Below, piece after piece: positions 1-11,216 of a stretch of DNA of 64,000 bases. Within the stretch, counting starts at the first letter, position 1; each line of letters begins with the position of its first letter. This DNA comes from Hortaea werneckii (Eukaryota > Ascomycota > Dothideomycetes > Mycosphaerellales > Teratosphaeriaceae): assembly GCA_037044905.1 (NCBI GenBank), contig JBAOKB010000182.1, forward strand, positions 434,001 to 498,000, read 5' to 3'. The notes beneath the pieces were generated by a model. It was not told the DNA's origin. It ran no database searches and saw nothing but the letters and a program-made list of their open reading frames with translations. A program made the position numbers and the translations under genes.

Positions 1-215
1 AGGTGCAGAGCGTGCTCCGCCCTGTCCGCGGTGGCAACGTCACCAAGCGCGCCAACGTGCAGAAGAAGAACCCGCTGAGGAACAAGCAGGTGCTGCTGCG
101 TCTGAACCCATACGCCGCTGCCTACTCCAAGGCCGGTCTTGGTCACGAGAGCATCGACGAGGGCAAGCCGAAGCACAAGGACGAGCTGTTCTACCAGACT
201 CTGCACGAGAACTAA
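1..215 (+). CDS. RPL4: 60S ribosomal protein L4 (uL4), 3' end only
   Basis: This is the last 70 or so codons of the cytosolic large-subunit ribosomal protein uL4; the rest lies upstream of the window. The visible reading frame contains the family's basic C-terminal stretch, including KKNPLRNKQVLLRLNPYAA, which matches the conserved end of the eukaryotic L4 core followed by the short eukaryote-specific tail. The frame begins with the second base of the window plus one (codon starting at base 3) and ends at a TAA at 213-215. No start, promoter or upstream introns can be judged. The stop is followed by about 290 nt before the convergent SRPBCC gene. Identification is confident although the fragment is short. 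Confidence 0.9.
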   Translation, partial: VQSVLRPVRGGNVTKRANVQKKNPLRNKQVLLRLNPYAAAYSKAGLGHESIDEGKPKHKDELFYQTLHEN

Positions 216-506
216 AATGATCGCGGAGGTTGAGTAGCAATGGGATGCTTGTGTTTTGAGCGTGTCCACGGGATGGGAATGTTGCCCGCATGGTAACCCG
301 CAGTGGGCTTGAGAAAGAGCATGTAGCGTGTAGAAGCTGCATTCAAACGCGCCCTTATCTCCACAAACAGTTTTCATTTATCATGTCCTGACGACGTTTA
401 GCGGTTTTCTGTAGCGATCATTGATCAATGCTTGTACGAGTACGCTCGGCGGGGTATCTACATGCTACTGCACTCTTTCCTCAGACTGTCACTGTTGCTT
501 TTGAAA

Positions 507-1275
507 TCATTCGCCCTTGCTGCCCCCCTCTTGTTTACTTTCAGCATATTTCTTCAAATCACGACACCAATCCTGGAACCTCGCCTGCAATGCTTCGCCA
601 TATTTCTTTTTGACATGGCTTGCTGCGAGGCCACCAAATGCTTCCCATGTGCGATAAAGGGTTGTGCCGTCCTCTGCTTCCTCGATCTCGTTCACCTGCG
701 CAAACCCATTAGCAGCAATTTCCAAAGCGAGGGTGTCGGAAAGCTTACCCTTTCGGCTTTAATCACCCAACCTGGTGTCATTATAGATGCATTATGAAGG
801 TTCCATCTTATACGCGTAAGCGGTGCCTTCCTAGATATTCAGTCCCCTTCGCGCTGGTTGTCAGATTGTCCGGCAGACTCGGCTCATGCGGCAGACTGTC
901 CGCCAAGGGCATGCTGCCGTGTTTGGTGCGCATCTTGAGCGGTTCGCAGTGCGAACAAGTCTCCTTGGACGTTGTTTGCTCATTGGGAGTCATCTGAACG
1001 TGGAAGGTCATGTTGGTGCCTTCCATCATTTTCAGGCGGCCTTTGTGAGGGTGAGGGTGCCCAGTGATATCGACCTTAGGCACGAACGTGTTCCATTCGT
1101 GCCATTTCTGGACGTCCAGGATCGCATCGTAGACGACCTGGGTGGGTGCGTTGATTGCAATGCTGGCATAGACGGAAAAGGTGCCGCCGTCGCGGATCTG
1201 CTGGGTGGTTCGCGGCCCAGTGTTGGAAGGGTCGTGGAAGGCGTCGCCGGACAAGGGTTTGGGAGACATTCTCAC
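507..1275 (-). CDS. SRPBCC/START-like domain protein, frame broken once
   Basis: A protein of about 238 residues of the SRPBCC (polyketide cyclase/START-like) superfamily, which form a ligand-binding helix-grip fold; substrate unknown. The N-terminal half carries the typical opening (SIAINAPTQVVYDAILDVQK followed by a WHEWNTFVP segment), and the C-terminal half has the fungal-family signature DGTTLYRTWEAFGG and a final amphipathic helix. A 53-nt intron (696-748, donor GTAAGC, acceptor GCGCAG) joins WVIKAER to VNEIEEAED. Within exon 1 the frame must slip by one missing base near 828-829 (AA/TT run) to connect the N-terminal half to TRIRWNLHNASIMTPGW; with that the total is divisible by three. 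I prefer an indel to a second intron because no good donor fits. The ATG at 1275 is the only suitable start. Confidence 0.65.
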
Positions 1276-1646
1276 TCGGGCGGGAGGTGCCTTGATCTAG
1301 AGGAGCAGAATGGCACCCGCGCCCAAGGACTGCAAAGTCTTACCCCGACGGCGACCATGCTGGTGTTGCGTGAGGACGATCGCTAACGCGGCGGCTCACT
1401 CACGGCTCATGTCGGTAAATGCATTCACCTCCCCGGCTGCCGAGACTTCGGTTCGCCTGAGCTAGGGACCCTTTCGGCGACTCGGCGTGATATCGCCGAT
1501 TCCGTCGTAGTCCTCTCCGCTCTACCTTCCCTGCTCAGACACATGCTTCGACATGCGACAAGCCCCCATTAAACAATCAACCGTTGATCCACTCCTTCCC
1601 ACCACTCTCCCTCGGTTGCGCGTCGCCATCGCTGGCTTCACCTGCT

Positions 1647-2971
1647 ATGGCGTCGCCTCCGTCCTACGGCGGTGCCACCTCCCCACCACCCTCCGGCGGT
1701 GGCCTTGCTCTCCCTCGACAGCGACCAGCTCTGGCGCTTCCCGGACAGGTCCCCTCGCGCAAACCCTCCGTCGCTTCCACCACCGCTGGGACGCCCTCGG
1801 CTCATCCGCTCCGACAGACCTCTTTCCCACCCTCAGACAGTCTGGAAGCGCAGCATGCGCTCGCTGAAGATCACCTTCTTGCTCGCAGCCAGTATTCCCC
1901 ATTAGCAGCGGACAGCGATGCAGGCGGAGCAGGTCTCGAGGGTTTCAGCGATGACGAAAATGATGTCAGCTCTGCTGTCGATGGCCCAGCTGGAGACCCT
2001 AATAACAGCGGGCCAGCGAACAAAAAGCGCAAACGCGGCACCGAGAAGAAGTCTAGAGGCCGTCCTCCGAAGACGCGTGCAGGCAGTGTGTCGCTGGTGA
2101 ATGGCGAGGATGGCGGATCTGGAAGAGGGGCAAAGAGTACACGAGATGAGGACGGCGACGCTGAAGGCCAGGCTAGCGAAGAAGAAGAGGACGAGGAGGA
2201 TGCTGCTGGCAAGGGCGACGGCACTGGCCGTGCACCTCTCTATGACGGTGGACAGATGAGCGCAGACCAACTTACCGAGGAGCGCGAACGGAAACGGCTA
2301 TTTACGAAGGCACCACTGAAGATCAACGGTCAAGGCTAGCTGCGTTCCAACGGAGCAAGTTGAGGACAGCAGACGTGCGGAAGTTGGTCAACAGCGTCTT
2401 GGGACAGAGCGTGCCGCAGAACGTTGTGCTTGTCGTAGGAGCTTATGCGAAGATGTTTGCGGGTATGTTAATTGAGGACGCGAGGGAAGTGCAGGCCGAA
2501 TGGAAAGCAGCGGAACCAAAGAGGCCGGACGGCGAAGACAATAGGGCTTACAAAAGGATGAGGAGAAGCAAAGAAGAGGCCAAGCGGGTACACGATGAAA
2601 AGCAGGAAGGAAACGGCAACAAAGGTGGCGAGACCCAAACAACCGACAGTACCCAGCCGAATGGCACACAGCCAGCCGATGGCGAAGTGAAGGAAGAACC
2701 GACATCTCCTTCCAAGGATGAACACATGACTAACGGAGATGTGCCTGATCCGGACGCTGATATCACCGATCCTGGCACAGGAGGCGCTGGGGGTCTAGGA
2801 AAGGATATCGAAGAGTGTGATCGTGGCCCGTTACTTCCGGATCATCTGCGAGAGGCGCTGAGAAGGTACAAGAAGAAGCGTGCAGGAGGCGCGGTTGGGT
2901 TTACGGGGATGAGCTTGGAGGGCAGAGAGAATACCGCTGCCAAGACTGGAGGACGAAGGTTATTCAGGTGA
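1647..2971 (+). CDS. TAF11: TFIID subunit TAF11 (TAFII28-like), one frameshift
   Basis: TAF11 is a histone-fold subunit of the general transcription factor TFIID, pairing with TAF13. The first part (about 220 residues) is Ser/Pro-rich and acidic, with a KKRKRG-type basic patch and an AT-hook-like RGRPPK. The histone fold follows: RSKLRTADVRKLVNSVLGQS, then VPQNVVLVVGAYAKMFAGML, then a helix reading EDAREVQAEWKA. A long acidic insert and a final helix (LPDHLREALRRYKKKR) complete it. Reading passes from one frame ending at 2339 to another open from before 2360; the conserved run EDQRSRLAAFQRSKLR shows that one base is missing at the TTT run 2301-2303. No intron can fit there. The ATG at 1647 (MASPPSYGG) is preferred; an in-frame ATG at 1584 is possible. 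About 441 residues once the frame is joined. Confidence 0.85.
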
Positions 2972-4015
2972 AGGAGCAAATCGATATCTTGAACGATTGA
3001 ATGTCTCGAGAGGTATAGGAGGGGTAAAGCTCAGCTTACATATGATTATTAGCGTGGCGTTGGTGGTAATGGTTTTAGAATTGGGTCTCTTCAGTCCATA
3101 CGATATGTCAAGGACTCCTTCCAGTGGAGCAGGAGGTCTAGGTGAATGCTTTCCGCAGCATGCGACACCTCATCTCTTTACTGTCCGTCCTCTAGCAAAG
3201 CTTCCAACTCTCCAGCCTATGCCGGACGTCACGTCTTACCTCTTTGGCCCTCGCGCTTTCAGTCCCAATTGAATGCTACACCGCTGGTGCTGGTGCCTAC
3301 ATAGCGGGATCCAGGGTTTGGAGAAGGTGAATGAATCCTGCAGTTGGGGTGTCCCCGTGAAGCCTCACAGTTGGCGCCGCTCCTCCTTTGATTTTGAACA
3401 TGAGCCGCATGCGCACACGGCGCATTTTATAAACCTTTCCTATTCTGATATGCGAACCCCTTGCTATTGGGACACGCATCTCGAAGTCATCAACCATGTC
3501 ACCCAACCCAAGGGTATCTTGCGGAGTGATTACCCAAGGAATCACCATAATCTCGTCACCGACTCTGCCCACAAAACCGCCGTCTCTCTCATGGCATGGT
3601 CGATTGTAGAAAGGTGATTCTTGCGACAGTCGTCATTGGAGCGTTGTGTTTGATTACCGCAAGCAGCAATAATCCTGCCTCGGACGTCTCGTGCGTGATG
3701 ATGCATCGCAGGAGCACGGGCCGGATATCAACCTGCATGTGCACATGTGGTGACCCTGTCTGTAATACCTATTGGCTAGCACATTGCCAGGCCCGCGATC
3801 CTGCTCTTCCACAATCGGACTATCGTGGACAGAGCACAGTATGGAAACCAAGGTAATAGTGCCTTAATCAATTTGCCATCAAGGTGGGGTGGGATGGTTG
3901 TGCATTGCTAAGTATTGTTCACCGCTGCATTCCCGTGGCTTTCACGAGTCTACGTGCCTTGTCGTCCTTCGCCGCATCCGCATCTGCATTCACCTCCATC
4001 CCCGACCACTTACAT
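2972..4015. other. Intergenic, no supported gene
   Basis: About 1 kb between TAF11 and the M16 protease. Several open frames up to 114 codons occur on both strands but none has recognisable composition, introns or motifs. The last hundred bases are the likely 5' region of the protease gene. Confidence 0.6.
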
Positions 4016-7000
4016 ATGCGCCTTTCTCATGCGTGCCGTCTCGGAGAAGTTCTTGGGTCTTCTCGCGTCGCTCGCTTGGTCACGAGAGTAAGACCGCTTT
4101 CCACTGTTTCATCGGTGCCACCATTCCATCTCTCCGTCGCCACTACCACCCTCGCAAGACGTCAGCATTCTTTCTTGTCTGGTGCATTCAGGCGACCCAC
4201 GCCACTTCATCAGCCTTCAGCCTTGCTGACCCGCTTCACATTTGCGACACAACATTCTTCTCCTTCTTCACTACGCAGAGGCGGGGCACACACATACGCG
4301 ACAATGGCTGAACCGCTGAACAGCCGCAGCGGCGTACAGCGCCTAGCAGAGCGACTCGAGAAGCCGTTGGTCGACGACCGAACCTACCGCGTAGTTAAGC
4401 TGCCTAATGATCTCGAGGCTCTGCTCATCCATGACCTGGAAACGGATAAGGCGGCCGCCGCCATGGACGTCAATGTAGGCGCTTTCGCAGACGCAGAAGA
4501 CATGCCGGGCATGGCGCATGCTGTAGAACACCTGCTGTTCATGGGCACAGAGAAGGTAGGTTGCAATGGATTGGGATAGACGATGGCCTTCAAGAGGTAT
4601 GCAAGTGTGGACAGCGCTGACATGCTGCTCCCATAGTACCCAGGCGAGAACGACTACAATCAGTACCTGACCAAATATGGCGGTTACTCAAATGCTTTTA
4701 CAGCCTCGACCTCCACGAACTACTACTTCGAGCTCTCTGCGACCTCCACCAAATCTGCAACCTCTTCTGCGAACACGAGCAAAGAAAGCCTGTCAGTGCC
4801 GAAAGAGCACGCCCCACTATATGGAGGCTTAGATCGCTTCGCACAGTTCTTCATCAAGCCACTGTTTCTAGAAGATACACTAGACCGGGAATTGAAGGCA
4901 GTAGATTCGGAGAACAAGAAGAATCTTCAGAGCGACAATTGGCGTCTGAATCAGCTGAACAAGAGTTTGAGCAGCAAGAAACACCCTTTCCATACCTTCT
5001 CAACAGGCAATTACAAACTCCTGCATGATGACCCCATTGCGAGAGGAGTAAGATCAGGGATGAGTTCATCGGCTTCTATGAGAAGCATTACTCCGCTAAC
5101 CGTATGAAGCTGGCTGTCCTGGGACGGGAGAGCTTGGACGAGCTGGAGAGCTGGGTAACAGAACTCTTTTCGGATGTCAAGAATCAGAAATTGCCACAGA
5201 TGAGATGGGACGGCATTCCCATCTTCGGTGCTGAGGAGGTGCAAACCCAGATCTTCACGAAGCCAGTTATGGATCAGCGAAATTTGGATATCTATTTTGG
5301 TTATCCAGATGAGGAAGACGCATGGGACTCGAAACCAGGACGGTATCTCAGCCATCTGATCGGTCATGAAGGCCCGGGCAGTATTCTGGCCTATCTGAAG
5401 AACAAAGGCTGGGCAAACGCGCTATCCGCAGGCGCTTCTCCTGTGTGCCCCGGCACCGGCATGTTCATGTTGCAGGTGCGGCTCACAGAAGAAGGTCTGA
5501 AGCAATACAAGGAAATCGTGAAGACTGTCTTCCAATACATCAACATCATCCGGGAAGCGGGCCCTCAGAAGTGGATCTTTGATGAGGAGGCTCAGCTGTC
5601 TGAAATTGACTTCCGATTCATGCAAAAGTCTCCAGCAAGCCGTACCGTCAGCCATTACAGCGGGACCATGCAGAGACCGCTGCCGAGAGACAAGCTACTT
5701 AGCGGACAGGCGTTGATTCGGGAGTTCAGCCCTGAAGGAATCGAGCGAGCGCTGGCCGATTTGGTGCCAGAAAACTTCCGGATCGTGCTGATCTCCAAGG
5801 AGCTTCCCGTGCAACCCGACAGCAAGGAGAAGTGGTACGGCACAGAGTATAAATATGAGAAGATCCCTGGCGACTTCATGGATGAACTCAAGAAGGCAGC
5901 TAAGGCAACTGAAGCGGAGAGGCCAGCTGAGCTGCACCTGCCCGTGAAGAACGAATTCATTCCTCAGAGGCTCGATGTGGACAAGAAAGATGTCGTTGAG
6001 CCTGCTGTTGCGCCGAAGCTCATTAGGCACGATGAGACCGTGCGGACATGGTTCAAAAAGGATGACCGGTTTTGGGTACCCAAGGCGAATGTGCACGTCT
6101 GGTTGCGGTCTCCTATTTCGAACTTGACACCTCTTACCGCCGTACTTTCGCAGCTTTACCAGGAGCTGGTCCGTGACAGTCTGGATGAGTATTCCTACGC
6201 CGCGGAGTTAGCGGGCATTGCTTACGCAATCGTAAATCATGCGCAAGGCCTGGATGTCGTAGTTGTGGGTTACAACGACAAGATGTCGGTTCTCCTCGAG
6301 AAGGTGCTTGTTTCCATGAGAGATCTTGTGGTAAAGCCAGAGCGCTTCGACGTTGTCAAAGAGCGCGTCACAAGAGGGTTCAAGAACTTTGATTACACTG
6401 AACCCTTCCGTCAGATCGGTACCTATAGCCGCTGGATCACCAGTCAGCGAAGCTGGGCCAACCATGAGTTGCTCCAAGAGATTGGCGCGGTCACCGCGGA
6501 GGATGTGCAGGCGTTCTTCCCACAAATGCTGAAGCAGATGCATATTGAAATTTTGGCGCACGGAAATCTGTACAAGGAGGACGCGCTTCAGATGACGGAC
6601 TTAGTGCAGTCCACACTGAAGCCGAGAACTCTGCCACAGAGTCAATGGCAAATTCGGCGATCGGTCGTCTTGCCGGAAGGGGCTGATTACAGGTACGAGC
6701 GTACGCTGGCCAACCCTGACAACATCAACCATGCCATTGAGTACATCATTTACGTTGGCTGGAACGTGGACCGCTCCGTTAGAGCCAAGATTCTTTTGCT
6801 CGGCGATTTGACAAGCGAGCCCGTCTTTGACCAGCTGAGAACTAAGGAGCAACTTGGATACGTTGTCAGTTCTGCGCCGTTGCTTTACAGCTCTGTCGCC
6901 GCCTGGCGTGTTGTCATTCAGAGTGAACGGGATTGTCACTACCTGGAACAGCGGATTGACGCTTTTCTGAACGACTTCGAAACCATGCTGAAGGACATGC

Positions 7001-7794
7001 CCGACGACGAGTTCGAAGCCCAGAAGATCGGCCTAATCAACAAGAGGTTGGAGAAGCTGAAGAATTTGGACTCTGAGTCCAATAGGTTTTGGCACCACAT
7101 TACAAATGAAACATACGATTTTGAGCTTGGTAAGAAAGTGAATATGACTGTAATCCTTGGTCATTGCTAACGAGATCTGAACAGTCTACCGTGATGTCGA
7201 GAACATTGAGCCGCTCACGAAAGAAGACATGTTGGCCTTCTATCGCTCCGTTTTCCTGCCAAGCTCGCCATCCGGATCAAGACCTCTACGCACCTGAACG
7301 CACAAGCATCTGCAGAGTCGATTGCTGCGAAGGTTGACCCCGTCGAGCAGAAGCGCAAGCTGGCGGATACGCTGGCCCAGGTATTCACGCAGCTGGGCAT
7401 CGACACTGATGTTGACGCCCTTACCAAGCGCTTTGACGCGGTCGACATCAACGCTGGCGACCAGAAGAGCATCTTGGATGCAGCGGCGGCATATCTGAAG
7501 GAGAACGCCAAGATAGCCGCTGATACCGTAGAGCAGGTTGTCCAGCAGGGACCATCACTGCTTGAGCAGATTTTGCCGAGCTTAGGCATTCGGTCTGCGC
7601 CAGCGCCCGTGGAGATGAACGGCGAAGCTGCCGGTGCTGACGTACCTGTGAAGGATGGTGCAAATGACGAGCAGAAGAGGAAGACGGTTGTCATTGATGA
7701 TGTTCAGGCTTTCAAGGCTGGCTTGCCTTTGAGTGCGGCGCCCAAGCCAGTTAAAGATCTAAGTGAGTTTGAAGAGACGGAGCCGAAGCTATAG
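4016..7794 (+). CDS. STE23: M16 metalloprotease (insulin-degrading-like, STE23), frame broken twice
   Basis: A zinc metalloprotease of the M16A insulysin family; in yeast Ste23 takes part in a-factor maturation and peptide clearance. The inverted zinc motif HxxEH is seen as HAVEH at 4517-4531, followed by LLFMGTEK and YPGENDYNQYLTKYGGYSNA. The fungal N-terminal extension is Arg/Ser-rich and could be mitochondrial targeting if the ATG at 4016 is used; a second good start is at 4304 (MAEPLNSR). Introns: 4556-4636 and 7130-7184. One base is missing near 5049, between DDPIARGV and IRDEFIGFYEKHYSANRMK. A second break at about 7258-7275 lacks 3n+1 bases before AKLAIRIKTS. The family's C-terminal half is present with RTKEQLGYVV. 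About 1,200 residues, somewhat longer than the usual 1,000 because of the N- and C-terminal extensions. Confidence 0.88.
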
Positions 7795-8188
7795 AATAGA
7801 GCATCTGGGCGGCTTCCAGGGCTGTATAAGTAAATGAATGAATGGCTTTGGGCCTCCAGGATAATGGTATAAATGAATATGAATGCTTCAAATTGATGCA
7901 ATGGATGCCACTCGTTGTCAAGCCAGAGCGTTGCCATCTCTCAGGTATAGCTGAGAATTCCTGGATTATGTTGTCTCAAAATAGATCAACGTTCAATGCA
8001 CGAAGTGCCAGCTTCTTACAGCATTTTTAGTGATGAATGCTGGAAGTACTTACTGGTTGAAGCGTCGAGAGCGTGAAGTCGAATCGGATGCGCTGACTCA
8101 GCGCCAAGCGTCCGTCGTCCGCTCTCGAGCTTCAGCATCGCATGGACAGACGGCATTGGATGCAGGTATAAGAACGTCAACCACAACA
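7795..8188. other. Intergenic, 5' region of NDUFS6-like gene
   Basis: Tandem-oriented spacer of about 390 nt. It has some repeated ATGAATG/ATGAATATGAATG text near 7833-7885 but no gene. An open frame continues upstream of the NDUFS6 start (from 8030) without a targeting-like N-terminus, so I treat it as 5' leader. Confidence 0.5.
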
Positions 8189-8973
8189 ATGCTCCAGTAC
8201 AGTACGCGCAGGCTTTTGCCTGCTTTCACGCGCCGTAGCGCTGCGATTCGGGCATACACTACGAGCAGCCACAGCACCGACAACCCAGTCCCTGCCAACG
8301 ACCCCAACCCGAAGCAACCGCACACCCCCGTCTCCAGCACCAACCAGCTGCCCACTTCCTCCGGCGGCACTCATGACAAAGTCCTGCAGGAGAGCACCGA
8401 GGATGCTGAGCAGAAGCGGGTGAAGCAGGCTCCGAACAGGGAGACCGTGTGGAGCAAGAGCCAGAAGCCGCGCTCAGAGGCTATGGTTGGACCGCGGTTC
8501 GAGCAGACTATCATGGAAGATCAGGTGGGCAACCAGAAACAAGATGAGATCTAGGCATAAGGAGAAGTGGGAGCTGACTCCAGCGTGTAGCCACGTCCAT
8601 ACGCAGCCATCGACCTCATTCACAAGCAGCCAGTGCGTTGGACGAACAAGCGTTCCGTGTCTTGCGATGGCGGCGGCGGACCTCTTGGCCACCCACGTAT
8701 CTTCATCAACGTCGACAAGCCACAGATCTGCTGGTGCACTTACTGCGGTGTTCCATATGTATGTATGCTGGCCTATGCGGAGCGAGACACAGTACTGACG
8801 TGGCACAGGCACACACGCACCACCGCAAGTTCCTGGAGAGTCTGCCTGAGACCTCTTACCCGCTTGATCCAATCGAAGACCCAGCGACGCTTCCTTCTTC
8901 AGAGCGCGCTGGCAAGACTGGCTCTACCGAGCCTTACCAGACTCCTACCGGTGCACCACTCGAGCAGAGATAG
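8189..8973 (+). CDS. NDUFS6: Complex I accessory subunit NDUFS6-like (zf-CHCC), mitochondrial
   Basis: A zinc-binding accessory subunit of mitochondrial NADH:ubiquinone oxidoreductase. Three exons (8189-8524, 8591-8758, 8809-8973) give 222 residues with no frame problem; introns are 66 and 50 nt. The N-terminus (MLQYSTRRLLPAFTRRSAAI) is Arg/Ser/Leu-rich, typical of a mitochondrial presequence, followed by a Pro/Thr/Ser linker. The conserved part is PYAAIDLIHKQPVRWTNKR, then SCDGGGGPLGHPRIFINVDK, and a zinc site CTYCGVPYAHTHHRKFL formed only when the last intron is removed, which confirms the splice sites. The presence of this gene argues that the organism has complex I, unlike Saccharomyces. 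An acidic tail follows the zinc domain. Confidence 0.88.
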
Positions 8974-9233
8974 AATAAGGAATTTGTATGCAGAAATCTG
9001 TACAGGTATTGTTCACGCGTCTAACGTAAGCTTTCGCGAAATCACAGTCACTCGCGTGTATTTGAAACTGAATGAGGTCCTGGGAATTGGTGACACCGGG
9101 GACTGACAAGATGCCACATGCTACAATCACACCAGCACTTAATCGTAATACATCGTCTCACTCGTAACGTTATAAATAGCTCTCTCGCTCGTTACTCCAA
9201 CGGTCCAACTGTTCATAGCTTGCCACCCTCGAT

Positions 9234-9668
9234 TCACTGCTTCTCGCCCTGGATGGTCGCCACCACCTTCCTGGAGTGCTTGCTAGCACGGAACTCCAGA
9301 TAGTAGATACCTTGCCAGGTACCCGTGTTCAGCCTCCCGTTGGTAATTGGCACGGTGATGCTTGGTCCAACTAGCACGCTCTTGATGTGTGCGGGCATGT
9401 CATCGAGCCCCTCGGCCGAGTGTCGGTACATGTTGCCCTTCCTGTCCTCCGGCGCAACTCTGTCCAAGGCATCCGTCATGTCATCCCTCACGTCCTCGTC
9501 GAAGTTCTCGTTCAGGCTGAGGCCGCATGAAGTATGCTGCACGAAGAGGTGGAGCAGTCCGACCTTGTAGTTCTTAATCTCTGGCAATTCTCTCACGACA
9601 TGGTCCGTGACGAGATGCGTGCCCTTGCTCTTCGAAGGGAGCATGATCTGCTTCTGGAACCAACTCAT
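9234..9668 (-). CDS. YjbQ/UPF0047 family protein
   Basis: A 144-residue protein of the YjbQ/UPF0047 family, a compact trimeric beta fold found in all domains; some bacterial members have weak thiamine-phosphate synthase activity, and the fungal role is not established. The sequence begins MSWFQKQIMLPSKSKGTHLV, then shows the family pattern LLHLFVQHTSCGLSLNENFD with the conserved His/Cys, DVRDDMTDALDR, a second conserved segment HSAEGLDDMPAHIKSVLVG and the signature NGRLNTGTWQGIYYLEFR. This length is exactly the family norm. The reading frame stays open for 92 codons upstream to an ATG at 9944 (see findings). Adjacent to the NDUFS6-like gene in convergent orientation with about 260 nt between stops. 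Confidence 0.87.
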   Translation of the reverse strand: MSWFQKQIMLPSKSKGTHLVTDHVVRELPEIKNYKVGLLHLFVQHTSCGLSLNENFDEDVRDDMTDALDRVAPEDRKGNMYRHSAEGLDDMPAHIKSVLVGPSITVPITNGRLNTGTWQGIYYLEFRASKHSRKVVATIQGEKQ

Positions 9669-10304
9669 TTTGTTTTCTTCTGGTTTGATTTCGGTGTGCA
9701 CTGGATTTGGTGGGGGGTTGCAGCTAGATGGTGGACAGCAACCGCAGTTTGGTAGAACTTTTTGCGCTTCAGGTAAGTGGTCTCCGCCGAGTAATTCGAA
9801 TGGCAGGAGGATTGGTTTGAGCAGCAGGTGGAAGGCACTTGGGAAGAAGGCGAGGATGAAGATTGCAAGGAAGATGACAGTATTTCGCGATGATGTTTCG
9901 AAAGGCATTGAAGTTCGAAGAAGTTGACCCCCAAGTGACGTCAAGGTGGGAGCTTGAGATGGGTACGAGATTTGGTCGGCCGTAGGGCGAATTTACAAGG
10001 AGGTAATTGAGTCTCTCTTACGATACAATGCTATATCCGCGAGAACATGTGGAATCATGCCTTTGCTATGGTGTCAGGAGAAAGAAAGGTCAGTAGCTGG
10101 CAAAAGCTCACATGTCACTTCGCGAGCTGTCTCCATTTCCGCCTGCTCGTGGCCAGCTGTCATTGTTGGAGCAGCTATATGGCAGATTCGCTTCTTCCCG
10201 CCATTCAATGACAAGGTAGTGAGCTACCACAATGTCTCGCACCTAAACCTCCGGCTACCATGCATCGGCTAGATGCCAATGCGAAAACGCTTCAGCAGCT
10301 CTAG
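9669..10304. other. Region upstream of YjbQ gene with in-frame hydrophobic leader frame
   Basis: Bases 9669-9944 on the minus strand are open in frame with the YjbQ protein and encode a hydrophobic stretch (NTVIFLAIFILAFFPSAFHL) plus a Cys/Pro-rich segment. It may be 5' UTR or a real N-terminal extension. Bases 9945-10304 show no gene. Confidence 0.4.
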
Positions 10305-11216
10305 TCAATCCGTCTTCTCTTCCTTCGCCTCCTCCTCGGCCTCGCGCACAAAGTAGTACGCATCTTCGTACCTAGGATCCTTCTTGAAATCGCCCTTCAG
10401 TTCCTTGATGTCTAGGAAAGTGCTGGAATCTGTGTCAGTGTCTGGAATCTACCCAAGCGCTTAGAAAAGGCGACCTACCGCAAGGTGTGCGACCCATCCA
10501 ACTCTACGACCCAGAACATCTGGTTGTCCTTCACCCCGATTGGCTGGATTTTGCGTTTGCCGTAAGCATCCTCCTTCGCGGCAATTTTCATGTTGTCCTC
10601 GTCGACCTCGGCCTTGGTGCGACCCTTCCACTCAGTTGGCTGCGGGGCGGTGTAGGGCGGCTGGTAGACGCAGGCGGCTGCTGGCGGGTACGCAAACGGC
10701 GGAAATCCTGGCATAGGCGGCATGGCTTGTGGCGGATATGGATAGTACGCTGGGACGCCGTATGGAACCGTGCCCGGTGGCTGCGCGTAAGTGTACTGCT
10801 GCATTGGCGGGTAAGTCATGAACGGCTGAAATTGTGGGTAAGGATGGAAGGCCTGAAACTGGGCTGGGAACTGCTGCTGCTGTGGATAGGGAGAATCTTG
10901 GGAGCCGCTGCAGCCTGGGCTTGGGAGACTTCGGTCGGTGCTTTGATGCTGGCTGCCTTTTCACTGACGGCTTTTTCAACAAGGGTCTTTTCACTCGAGG
11001 CTGGCAGTGATGTCCCCTTGCTGGCTTTGCTCATTCGAGTCGACGTCTTAGTTGAAGCGGCAGAGACGGTAGACTTGGCGGGCGGTGCAGCATAGTAACG
11101 AGACGCAGCCCGTTGTGAGTGTCGAAGCCCGCTGCAGCAGACGGTGGAGCTTGAAGCAGAGATTCGTCATCCGGCCAGTGTTGGTAGTCCTCACTGTCTG
11201 CTTGAGTGGCTGTCAT
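10305..11216 (-). CDS. Proline-rich hypothetical protein with conserved C-terminal WKGRTKAEVDEDN motif
   Basis: About 285 residues after joining three frames. The start MTATQADSEDYQHWPDDESL is acidic, followed by a Ser/Ala/Lys linker (MSKASKGTSLPASSEKT), a long Pro/Tyr/Gln-rich region of PYPP-type units, and a charged C-terminus containing PTEWKGRTKAEVDEDNMKIA and FWVVELDGSHTLR. A 56-nt intron (10423-10478) joins SHTLR to TFLDIKELKGDFKKDPRYED; the protein ends in an acidic EEEAKEEKTD. Two single-base deletions are needed, near 11096-11104 and at the CCC run near 10900. I do not recognise a named family; the C-terminal block resembles a short conserved module in uncharacterised filamentous-fungal proteins. 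A low-complexity tether with a small folded C-terminal element is what can be inferred. Confidence 0.6.

Noticed and set aside
5048..5085. Apparent 38-nt intron with GTAAGA donor in the M16 gene
   Set aside because: It would remove IRDEFIGFYEK, which is conserved in the family, and is shorter than fungal introns normally are; a missing base explains it better.
10487..11095. 202-codon plus-strand frame rich in Leu/Trp/Val
   Set aside because: Complement of the Pro/Tyr/Gln-rich protein; composition is a mirror effect.
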